A stretch of 64,000 bases of DNA from JACJXF01 sp964349045 (GTDB lineage Bacteria > Bacteroidota > Bacteroidia > Bacteroidales > GCA-2748055). Below the pieces are notes generated by a model that had not been told where the DNA came from, ran no database searches, and saw nothing but the letters and a program-made list of their open reading frames with translations. This document shows, in pieces, positions 18,967-26,978 of the stretch (within the stretch, counting starts at the first letter, position 1; every line of letters begins with the position of its first letter). The DNA is taken from assembly GCA_964349045.1 (NCBI GenBank), contig CAYGFI010000003.1, forward strand, positions 26,369 through 90,368, given 5' to 3'. Position numbers and translations under genes: made by a program.

Positions 18967-21900
18967 ATGAAAAAAACTAAACTCTTATTTATTACAATGT
19001 GCTTATCTTGGTTCATGTCAGGGGTAAATGCACAGCAGGATACAATCCGCAGCCTGATCTTTTCTGAATGGCGAGGTGGGCAGGGCCTTGGAGATAACTA
19101 TATAGAGTTAGCCAATATGGGGGGCGACAGCCTGGATCTGTCCAGGTTTTTGATCCAGTGGATAAATGGGAATGGATCACAATTATACTGGGAAAACGAT
19201 CAATGGAGATTTCCTAAACCGGCTGCAAACGGAAGATTTTATTTGCCGGCAGTTAAACTTGCTCCCGGGAAAACATACCTTATTGCAAACCAACAGGGTA
19301 GTCCCAGAGAGGATTTAATAGCCATCGCCGATACCACTGTTCGCGCATCTTCTCCATTTAAAAACCTTATGTTCAACTATGGTACTCATTGTAATGTCCT
19401 TTATTATTTTCTAGATAACGGAGATTCAATCATTGTTGATGTTGTAAATCTGGAAGTAAATGATAATCTCCAAACGGTGAATATCCTATCCGATGTAGCT
19501 GGCGTTCCAGAGTGTACAAGAGATTATACCCTGGTAAGGAAAGCAAGCATTAAACAGGGGAATGTGAATTGGCTAAATTCAAAGGGTATTAGCTTTGAGG
19601 ATTCTGAATGGATGCCTATATTAAGTCAACTTCCTGAAAGCAGAGTGAGTTTTACCACTCCAGGGGTTCATGGTAATTTTGATATAAGCCTGGAATCAGG
19701 GGATGTGGATATTGACATTGCCAATGCAACTATGTCAGTCCCATGGGGAATCTATAAGGGAGACAGCCTTCTATCACATCTTACCATAGGACCTGGTATG
19801 GCATGGCAATATATACCGGATTCAACCAATATTGCTAAATCATCACATACGATTAACCAGAATGGAGATATGTGGAAAGTCTATGCCGCAGGAAATACAC
19901 TGAAGCAGACTGATTTTAAATTATCTGTGAAAGAAGCAGCAGTCGATCAGGCAAGTGTTTTTCCTATGTTGTATAAAGGCAAAAACGGCACTTGGGTACA
20001 ACCCTATTCTATTAACAATAAATTATACTTAGTAGACACCATAGGTTATTATACAGACACAACTGGATACATAACAGACACAATTAACTCTGTTATTGAC
20101 ACTATCGGATTTGTTATCGATACAATTGGTCCAATTCTTGATACTCTTGGACGCGCTCTGGACCGCATTGAAAATGTGGCCTATGCCACCAGGGTGGATA
20201 CACTCTTCCGATACATGGAAAAGGCACCAAAAGCAACCTGGGAAATTGTCTGGGTAGATAATACTCAACGAGCCGATCTGAAAAAGGGTGATATACTTAG
20301 AGTAGCTGCTGAAGATGGTGTAACCGTAAAAGATTATGATATTGGTATACTGGATTATCAGCCCAGTACCAATGTGTTTCTGGGGGCCATTACCTGGCCG
20401 GATAAAACAGAGTTTCTTGAAAACTGGAAGCATGACACCATCCCTCAGTTTGATCCGAACAAAACTATATATACCATTTTACTACCATACGGATCAAAAA
20501 ATGTTCCTGCCTTAGTAGCGCATCCTCAGGATGTCAACGCCAGAGTGGAAATCACAAGGGCTGTTACACTAACAGGGAGCCTTGAAAACAGGACCACCAT
20601 GTTTAATGTGATGTCTGAAAATCCGAGTGATAGTCTCAACAAAGTGTACAGTGTTATATTTGAGGTTGAGAAGGACCCCTCCAAAATTCAGGATTATGAG
20701 GGTACTCCGTTTATATCAGAGTTTGTGACAACCCAATTCACATGGATAGGCTACCTCGAAATCGTTAATCCGGGTACGAAACCTCTGGACCTTTCAGAAT
20801 ACATTATCGTAAAAGGTTACAATGTCATTCCAGGTGCCGATATGGCCAGCCTTATTCCTAAGCTTCCCACACAAAGTGATTTTCAAAACAGGTACCGGGG
20901 TTATGTTCCTGGTTATAAGTTCTTTGATGATACAACCTCCTGGTTATTGAATCCGGGCACTCTATCCCTGGATGCAGCCATAAATCCGCTCGTTGAACCC
21001 GGTGATGTCTTCGTACTCAGCTCTGCATCTTCTGCCCGGGGTTTTAACCAAACACCAACGGACCTGGCAAATATTGATAAACGATGGCTTGCTGAACTTG
21101 ACCGTGATGATCTTGGCGTAAATGTTAAGAATACTCCTGGACTTTTAGTGCGTGGTGCCAAGTCTGTGTATCTGTGGAAGATTGAGAATGATTCTGTATT
21201 GGAAGGGAAAAAACCGGTAGGTGATCCGAATGATTACACTCTGGTTGATATGGTAGGAGATCCTATTAATGATAACATCTGGCCAATTGCAGGAATTAGT
21301 ATCGGTGATGTTACCAGGGTCTCGACCAGGAGAAAACCTAATATTTATAAAGGGGTTTCCCATCCGATTGAATCTATGGAAGCATTTGGTACTGATGCTG
21401 AAACATCCGACTGGATTGTTGACAGATATACAACCGCCAATAATGCCCAGATGTCACAGTATATTGGCAGTCACATAATGGATATTGTAACCGTCTATAT
21501 ATCAAAAGTAACTTCTCCAATTTATCTTGTGAGCGATGGCTATAAAGGTGTCCAGTCTATCCAGGGAGACCTGACATCAACAACAGTCAGCGGATTCTTC
21601 GGAAACGTGACCAAAGCAGATACAGCACAGGTATTAAGCCTGCATAGCGGAGTCAATGGAAGTGTAAAAAGCGAAGGTGACCCTGTTGCAGGAAATGATA
21701 CGCTGATAGTTGTTTCAGCTGATGGTCTGAATACTACCACCTATGTCCTAATCAACCTGCCCATTGATAACAGTGCGCAACTTATACTGGTGGACACTAA
21801 CGCAGGCCTCACCATCAATTCCCTGACTGATTCTACAGGTTCAATCACAGGAGTGGTATATGGAAGTCTGCTAAAAGATGTGACTGCAGCTGTAAAAACG

Positions 21901-22896
21901 TTATCTGACAATGCAGTGATGAATATAATCAATGGTGAAGGAAATCTGATTCCACTTCAACTCATGGATAATAACTTGATGAAGGTATACACGAAAGTGG
22001 GTAATGATATCTACTTTGAAGTGACCGCCCAGGATCAAGTTACAGTTATAACATATAAACTGGAACCTGCTTCACTGTCAAGTGATGCCTTCGTTATCTC
22101 TTCCCTCTATAATGTGGACCAGGATAATAACCTTATCGAAGGCCTGGCAGATGGTACAGCCTTGGTAACCTTCAATAAGAACATTGAAGTGGTTAAGGGT
22201 GCAACAAACAAAGTGCTGAATAAACTGGGACAGGAAAGAATGGATGGACAATTGGCCTATGATGATGTGCTCCAGGTAGTATCAGAGGACGGTACTGTTA
22301 CTCGTACTTACTTCATCGCTTTCATGAATGAAAACACTCCTGATTCAAACGGAGCACCAGAGATCAGTCTTGCATTCAGCGATTCAACAATTGCTGTACC
22401 AGGAACGCTTATGCTGTCAGCAACTGCTAAAGATGATGGCTTACCTCCTCCCGCCAATTTAACATACTTGTGGGAACTAACCAGTGGTAATGCTGCAAAT
22501 GTTGTGATTGAACATGCAGACGAGTTAGAAACAAATGTCACTTTCGCAACTAATGCAGACTATACACTGACGCTGTCTGTGAGTGACGGAGCACTTACCA
22601 GCAAGGCAACTGTAACCGTAACTGTTGGAATAGTAGGTGTTAGAAACAACATCATGCCTACCTTGCGTATGTATCCAAATCCAGCAAAAAATAAGCTGAA
22701 TTTAGAACTCATAAATATGCCGGAACAAACATCAGTGGTTTCAATCTTCAACGTCACTGGAAGTATTGTATATAATACAAAGCTTTCAACTGAAATGAAT
22801 GAGATTGATATCAGTGGCTTCGATTCAGGATTATACCTCATAAAAATTGATTCTGGTAATCGCTCGTTGACACAGCGTTTTCAAATTCAGAACTAA
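18967..22896 (+). CDS. Large T9SS-secreted lamin-tail-domain protein with heptad repeats
   Basis: 1309 residues from the ATG at 18967, where a clear signal peptide begins; the frame is open upstream to 18760, but that part overlaps the regulator gene. A lamin-tail domain lies at about 25-225 (SEWRGG...NYIELAN) and a second at about 575-800 (FISEFVTTQFTWIGYLEIVN). Between them is a tandem heptad array (356-404). Several cadherin-like/Ig-like beta-sandwich segments follow, then a PKD-like domain (about 1130-1225, ending TLTLSVSDG) and a T9SS type A sorting domain (MYPNPAKNKL to the end). No catalytic motif is evident. Lamin-tail proteins in Bacteroidota are surface or extracellular and may bind glycans or metal ions. 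Its place directly behind the regulator suggests a structural or capture role at the cell surface; this is inference. Confidence 0.8.
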   Translation: MKKTKLLFITMCLSWFMSGVNAQQDTIRSLIFSEWRGGQGLGDNYIELANMGGDSLDLSRFLIQWINGNGSQLYWENDQWRFPKPAANGRFYLPAVKLAPGKTYLIANQQGSPREDLIAIADTTVRASSPFKNLMFNYGTHCNVLYYFLDNGDSIIVDVVNLEVNDNLQTVNILSDVAGVPECTRDYTLVRKASIKQGNVNWLNSKGISFEDSEWMPILSQLPESRVSFTTPGVHGNFDISLESGDVDIDIANATMSVPWGIYKGDSLLSHLTIGPGMAWQYIPDSTNIAKSSHTINQNGDMWKVYAAGNTLKQTDFKLSVKEAAVDQASVFPMLYKGKNGTWVQPYSINNKLYLVDTIGYYTDTTGYITDTINSVIDTIGFVIDTIGPILDTLGRALDRIENVAYATRVDTLFRYMEKAPKATWEIVWVDNTQRADLKKGDILRVAAEDGVTVKDYDIGILDYQPSTNVFLGAITWPDKTEFLENWKHDTIPQFDPNKTIYTILLPYGSKNVPALVAHPQDVNARVEITRAVTLTGSLENRTTMFNVMSENPSDSLNKVYSVIFEVEKDPSKIQDYEGTPFISEFVTTQFTWIGYLEIVNPGTKPLDLSEYIIVKGYNVIPGADMASLIPKLPTQSDFQNRYRGYVPGYKFFDDTTSWLLNPGTLSLDAAINPLVEPGDVFVLSSASSARGFNQTPTDLANIDKRWLAELDRDDLGVNVKNTPGLLVRGAKSVYLWKIENDSVLEGKKPVGDPNDYTLVDMVGDPINDNIWPIAGISIGDVTRVSTRRKPNIYKGVSHPIESMEAFGTDAETSDWIVDRYTTANNAQMSQYIGSHIMDIVTVYISKVTSPIYLVSDGYKGVQSIQGDLTSTTVSGFFGNVTKADTAQVLSLHSGVNGSVKSEGDPVAGNDTLIVVSADGLNTTTYVLINLPIDNSAQLILVDTNAGLTINSLTDSTGSITGVVYGSLLKDVTAAVKTLSDNAVMNIINGEGNLIPLQLMDNNLMKVYTKVGNDIYFEVTAQDQVTVITYKLEPASLSSDAFVISSLYNVDQDNNLIEGLADGTALVTFNKNIEVVKGATNKVLNKLGQERMDGQLAYDDVLQVVSEDGTVTRTYFIAFMNENTPDSNGAPEISLAFSDSTIAVPGTLMLSATAKDDGLPPPANLTYLWELTSGNAANVVIEHADELETNVTFATNADYTLTLSVSDGALTSKATVTVTVGIVGVRNNIMPTLRMYPNPAKNKLNLELINMPEQTSVVSIFNVTGSIVYNTKLSTEMNEIDISGFDSGLYLIKIDSGNRSLTQRFQIQN
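20032..20178 (+). repeat. Seven 21-bp units encoding heptad repeats
   Basis: Inside the lamin-tail gene, seven consecutive 7-residue units follow the pattern [VTIL]-D-[TR]-[ITL]-[GNE]-x-x, for example VDTIGYY, TDTINSV, IDTIGFV, IDTIGPI and LDTLGRA. The DNA units differ by many base changes, so the array is old or under protein-level selection and not a recent slippage product. It may form a rod or coiled spacer between the two halves of the protein. Confidence 0.85.
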
Positions 22897-22944
22897 TTAC
22901 AATATTTAGTAAATATTAGTTTTAGTTTAGTTTTTTCATAACAG

Positions 22945-22974
22945 GGGTCGACCGATGGGTCGGCCCTTTTTTTT
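22945..22974 (+). terminator. Intrinsic terminator after the lamin-tail gene
   Basis: A 9-bp stem (GGGTCGACC / GGTCGGCCC, one G-U pair in RNA) with a GATG loop is followed by eight T residues. It lies 48 bases after the stop codon of the lamin-tail gene and about 80 bases before the next sulfatase start, so the sulfatase probably has its own promoter or depends on read-through. Confidence 0.88.
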
Positions 22975-23051
22975 ATTCCTCCGATAGAATAAAAACCATA
23001 TTTTTACAAAACAGATATTACATTCACCTTCAGTAAAAAAGAACTTATACA

Positions 23052-24626
23052 ATGAAACATTCAATCGCGTTTTTGATAATGTCTGTCTCGCTTGTTTCAG
23101 CCACGGGACAATCAAAGCTAAAGGATGGACTTCCCAATGTTGTTATCATTTATACAGATGACCAGGGGTATGGAGATGTAAGCGCACTGAATCCCGATGC
23201 AAAGTTTAGCACTCCGAATATAGATAAAATAGCCACCGAAGGAATCATTTTTACTGATGGACATAGCAGTGACGGAGTCTGTTCTCCATCACGATACTCT
23301 TTGCTCACCGGTCGTTACAGTTGGAGAACCAATTTAAAAGCAGGTGTTCTCGGAGCTGATGGTCCCGGATTAATTGAAAAGGATAGAATGACCATTGCTT
23401 CCCTGCTAAAAGAAAAAGGATACAAGACAGCTTTGGTTGGGAAATGGCATCTCAATATGGTGTTTGAAGGTGAGTTGGGCGAAGGTCGCGACTGGTCCAA
23501 ACCATTTGCTGATGGTCCGGTCGATCATGGATTCGACTATTTCTTTGGCATTCCTGCTTCCATGAATTTCGGAATTCTGACTTACCTTGAAAATGACAGG
23601 GTACTTGATCCTCCTGTATTATGGACAAATAAGAAGAATGGTATCACTCCGAATACATTCAGATTTACACCTCCCTATGAAAATGAACAAGGAAATGGCA
23701 ATGCATGGATTGAAGTTGCCCCTTCGTTTAATGACGAAATGGTGCTTGAAACATTTACATCAAAATCTGTGGAATATATCAACAAAGCTGCTAAGGATGC
23801 TAAAAAAGGTAAGCCATTCTTTTTATTCCTGGCTTTAACCAGTCCACACCTACCCCACTGTACCCATCCTGATTTCCAGGGGCGCAGCGCTTGTGGAAAT
23901 TACGGAGACTTCATGGAAGAAACAGATTACAGAGTCGGGCAAGTGCTTGATGCACTGACAAAAAACGGCCTGAAAGAAAACACCCTGATTATTTTCACTT
24001 CTGATAATGGTGCTGAAACCAATTACGTATACCAAAGAGATACATATAATCACTTCAGTTGCATGAATTTTAAAGGAGGGAAAAGAGACATTTACGAGGG
24101 AGGGCACCATGTACCTTTTCTCATGAGCTGGCCAAAAGTAATTGAAACCGGACGAATAGTTGATGTTACTGTTTGTCAAAGCGATATCTTTTCGACAATA
24201 GCTGAAGTGATTGCTTCCAAAATACCTGATAATGCTGCGGAAGACAGCTACAGTTTATACCCGCTCTTAAAAAACAAAGTATATGATACGGAGTTTAGAG
24301 GTCCTGTTATTCATCACTCTGGGATGGGATATTTTGCAATTCGTGAAGGCAAATGGAAACTCAATATGCTGCGTGGTTCAGGAGGATCTTTGGAACCAAA
24401 ATTAATACAGCCTAAAGAAGGTGAAGCTCTTTATGAATTGTACGATATGGAAATTGACCCGGGTGAGACCACAAATCTCTATTTTGAACATCCCGAAATT
24501 GTTGAAAGACTCACCGGGAAGATTACAGAAATAATTAAAAACGGAAGGTCAACTCCGGGTATGCCACAGAATTATGTTAAAGATAACTGGATGCAAATTA
24601 CATGGATGAAAGATGAAGGTAAATAA
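23052..24626 (+). CDS. Sulfatase (S1 family, Cys-type)
   Basis: 524 residues with a signal peptide (about 1-19). The formylglycine motif CSPSR is intact (Cys77), preceded by the metal-binding TDDQGYGD block; the KWHLN block and FTSDNGAE (metal-binding Asp/Asn) are also present. S1 sulfatases hydrolyse sulfate esters after oxidation of the Cys to formylglycine by an anaerobic-type maturase, which is not encoded in this window. The protein should act in the periplasm or outside. It lies downstream of a strong intrinsic terminator and converges on a minus-strand sulfatase. The sulfated sugar position cannot be read from sequence alone. Confidence 0.94.
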   Translation: MKHSIAFLIMSVSLVSATGQSKLKDGLPNVVIIYTDDQGYGDVSALNPDAKFSTPNIDKIATEGIIFTDGHSSDGVCSPSRYSLLTGRYSWRTNLKAGVLGADGPGLIEKDRMTIASLLKEKGYKTALVGKWHLNMVFEGELGEGRDWSKPFADGPVDHGFDYFFGIPASMNFGILTYLENDRVLDPPVLWTNKKNGITPNTFRFTPPYENEQGNGNAWIEVAPSFNDEMVLETFTSKSVEYINKAAKDAKKGKPFFLFLALTSPHLPHCTHPDFQGRSACGNYGDFMEETDYRVGQVLDALTKNGLKENTLIIFTSDNGAETNYVYQRDTYNHFSCMNFKGGKRDIYEGGHHVPFLMSWPKVIETGRIVDVTVCQSDIFSTIAEVIASKIPDNAAEDSYSLYPLLKNKVYDTEFRGPVIHHSGMGYFAIREGKWKLNMLRGSGGSLEPKLIQPKEGEALYELYDMEIDPGETTNLYFEHPEIVERLTGKITEIIKNGRSTPGMPQNYVKDNWMQITWMKDEGK

Positions 24627-24715
24627 TAAATATATTTGTTCTCCAATAAATATTTTATCGGTTATTTTTAGGATGAATTTATAGTTCTTTTGTCTTAAAG
24701 CACAGTCTTCCTATA

Positions 24716-26602
24716 TCAAATTTTCGATTTTCCGGTAACATAAACATAGTATGCTCCCCTGGTGATTCCTTCTGTATCTTCAAGCCATGTCTGCAACTTT
24801 ACTTTGCCCGGTACCAAATCAAAAGTAAAACTCACATCCTGCTGTACCGGATCAACCCCACTGGAAAGCTCTTGCTGCCCAATTCTAATTGAAGCCTTAG
24901 TGAACTGGATGGATTTGCCAGCCGGCATTGCATCTCCACCTGGAACAACTTCTCCTTCTGGAAGAGAAGCATTCAGTGGAAGTCCGGTTTCGATTGGCCA
25001 TCTCCTCAATGCAAATTCGTAAGTTCCTGCTTCAGCAACATCCACTACCCAGAATCCGTTTCTTTTCAGTCCTGTACGAATATGGTCCTGGTTCCAGGGA
25101 GGTAATACACTACTGTGCCAGTCATGTGCCCTGATACAGACCGGTTTTTCCTTTTCTGTATTAATGATTATCTCACAATAGTCATCAAAGTCAACCGAGA
25201 TATCCGCCCACCAACTTTCATATGCACTGCGCAATTTTTCCATGATCTCAGGATGTTGATCAGCCACATCAGTGGTTTGCCCGGGATCATGATCCATATC
25301 GTAGAGTTCCTTGCCATTTATAGCATGCCATTGATCAGTCATAACGGCACACTTTTTCCATTTCATAGGGACATCTTCCCTCTGGGTATCGGTAATAATA
25401 ATCCTCTCAGGCCATTGATTTTCATCGCCCGTTAATAATGGTTTGATACTCTGCCCGTCATATTTTACATCCGGACCTTCAAGACCACACAAATCGATCA
25501 GGGTAGGCAGGACATCAGTGTATGCTGTTACCTGATCAACATCTTTGTTACTGAGTATCTTCCCGTTTTTCCAATATATAAAGAACGGTACCCGGTGACC
25601 ACCGCTATATTCCCAACTTTTCATTCCCCGCATGTTGGCATTATATCCAGCAGTCACAAATCCATTTTGATCCACTTCCACACCAGCTGAAGTTCCATTA
25701 TCAGTCATAAATATGAGAATCGTATTATCCATCACGCCAAGGTCCTGAAGTTTCTCCATGAAGGTTCCCAGATTCTCATCAAGATTTGTGATCATCCCAT
25801 AAAAATTCGGATTCGTGATATCTGGATTGTCTTTATAGAGGTCGATATACTTTTGCGGAACATGAAAGGGACTATGTGGGGCATTGGGAGCCAGGTAGCA
25901 AAAGAAAGGTTTTTCCTTGTTTCTCTGAATGAAATCAAATGCATTCTGAAACCAAACCTCGGTACAATATCCGGTTACCTTTTCAGGTTTGCCATTTCTT
26001 AAATAGGTGTCGTCAAAATAATCATTGTCCCAATAATCAGGTGCCTGAGTAATACCCCCTCCACCATGATAAAATGCCTCATCAAAGCCCCGGTCATTGG
26101 GTCTGTATGGAAAATTGTCTCCAAGGTGCCATTTTCCAAACATACCTGTGGTATAGCCATTTTTCCTGAATACATCAGCCATAGTAACTTCGTCCTTCCG
26201 GAGTAAGGACCGTCCCATCACCGTATGCCAAACACCCACACGGTCGCAATTCCGACCTGTCATCAATCCTGAGCGCGTAGGTGCACATGTTGTACCAACA
26301 TGGAAGTCTGTCAGCCTGCAGCTTTGCTCTGCTAATTTATCAATATTTGGTGTGTGAATCCATTTGTTACCATTAATTCCAATATCACCATATCCCTGGT
26401 CATCTGTCATTATAAGAATAACATTAAGATTTCCCTTTGGCTCAGTTTGTTTGCAAGATTCAAAACTTAAAGGACACAGGAGTAAAAAGAGGCTGGATTT
26501 GTTTAATAAAAATGACTTTTTCAAGGTTGAATTATTATTGTTTATAAACGTTTTTGAATTGTCTTGCCAAGATAAGAAATACTTCATTTCCAGGAAACTC
26601 AT
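24716..26602 (-). CDS. Sulfatase (S1 family) with C-terminal beta-domain
   Basis: 628 residues. The N-terminus contains a hydrophobic segment (FLLNKSSLFLLL) followed by ESC, possibly a lipoprotein cysteine (Cys50); the start is uncertain because the first 30 residues are polar, and the in-frame ATG at 26587 is equally possible. The TDDQGYGD block, formylglycine motif CAPTR (Cys106), GKWHLGD and FMTDNGTS are intact. After the normal sulfatase core (to about 490) there is an extra about 130-residue beta-rich segment (EFALRRWPIE...), which in related enzymes sits over the active site. It probably removes sulfate from a fucan oligosaccharide. It is transcribed away from the esterase/GH29 fusion, with repeats between them. 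Confidence 0.93.
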   Translation of the reverse strand: MSFLEMKYFLSWQDNSKTFINNNNSTLKKSFLLNKSSLFLLLCPLSFESCKQTEPKGNLNVILIMTDDQGYGDIGINGNKWIHTPNIDKLAEQSCRLTDFHVGTTCAPTRSGLMTGRNCDRVGVWHTVMGRSLLRKDEVTMADVFRKNGYTTGMFGKWHLGDNFPYRPNDRGFDEAFYHGGGGITQAPDYWDNDYFDDTYLRNGKPEKVTGYCTEVWFQNAFDFIQRNKEKPFFCYLAPNAPHSPFHVPQKYIDLYKDNPDITNPNFYGMITNLDENLGTFMEKLQDLGVMDNTILIFMTDNGTSAGVEVDQNGFVTAGYNANMRGMKSWEYSGGHRVPFFIYWKNGKILSNKDVDQVTAYTDVLPTLIDLCGLEGPDVKYDGQSIKPLLTGDENQWPERIIITDTQREDVPMKWKKCAVMTDQWHAINGKELYDMDHDPGQTTDVADQHPEIMEKLRSAYESWWADISVDFDDYCEIIINTEKEKPVCIRAHDWHSSVLPPWNQDHIRTGLKRNGFWVVDVAEAGTYEFALRRWPIETGLPLNASLPEGEVVPGGDAMPAGKSIQFTKASIRIGQQELSSGVDPVQQDVSFTFDLVPGKVKLQTWLEDTEGITRGAYYVYVTGKSKI

Positions 26603-26716
26603 TTGTTAAATAAGCAACATAATGAATGATACTAGCAAGAAAAGAATCATTAAGAGCAATTAAATTTAAGAATAAGCTGCGAAATTTGAGCCTATCCAAT
26701 ATTTTTAATAAAGGTT

Positions 26717-26853
26717 ATGAAACCCACATGTTCGAAAAACACAAACACCAATGAACCGATCCCGATCCCGATAGCTATCGGGAAAGGGAGAGTTCGGCGA
26801 AGCCAATATTTTTAGATATGTGGGTTTACTTGCAGTGAGCCCTTCGGGGTTCA
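26717..26853. repeat. Long intergenic repeat, copy 2, with UUCG hairpin
   Basis: The ends ATGAAACCCACATG and TATGTGGGTTTA are inverted repeats and match those of the other copies. The core contains CCGATCCCGATAGCTATCGG and GGCGAAGCCAATAT, shorter than in copy 1. The tail holds TGAGCCC-TTCG-GGGTTCA (26836-26853), a stem closed by a C(UUCG)G tetraloop, a particularly stable RNA hairpin. It lies between two divergent genes and directly before a 67-bp element. Confidence 0.75.
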
Positions 26854-26882
26854 TATGACCATTGAAAATAAATTATATACAT

Positions 26883-26949
26883 ATGAAACCCACATGATTG
26901 AAGAGAACGCAAAAGTAACCATATCATAATCAATCATGTGTGGTTCCAT
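26883..26949. repeat. 67-bp palindromic repeat, copy 1
   Basis: The element begins ATGAAACCCACATGATTGA and ends TCAATCATGTGTGGTTCCAT, so the two ends are near-perfect inverted repeats of about 19 bases. Two further copies of exactly the same length, in the opposite orientation, lie at 45684-45750 and 50518-50584. The centre (AAGTAACC...ATAAT) is partly conserved. It lies 30 bases before the start of the esterase/GH29 fusion gene and could form a long hairpin in its leader. Confidence 0.85.
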
Positions 26950-26978
26950 TATACCTCTGAAATCAAAATTATTTTATA

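Noticed and set aside
20032..20178. Tandem 21-bp array as a possible CRISPR or satellite
   Set aside because: The units are in frame inside a long protein, differ at many bases and lack spacers.
20029..20433. A 134-codon minus-strand frame
   Set aside because: It is antisense to the heptad array and following region of the lamin-tail gene; the cysteine-rich look comes from the reverse of repeated ACA/GAC codons.
24629..24645. A TATATTTG promoter-like box after the sulfatase stop
   Set aside because: It points into a convergent gene with no plus-strand gene for more than 2 kb, so it is probably chance in AT-rich DNA.
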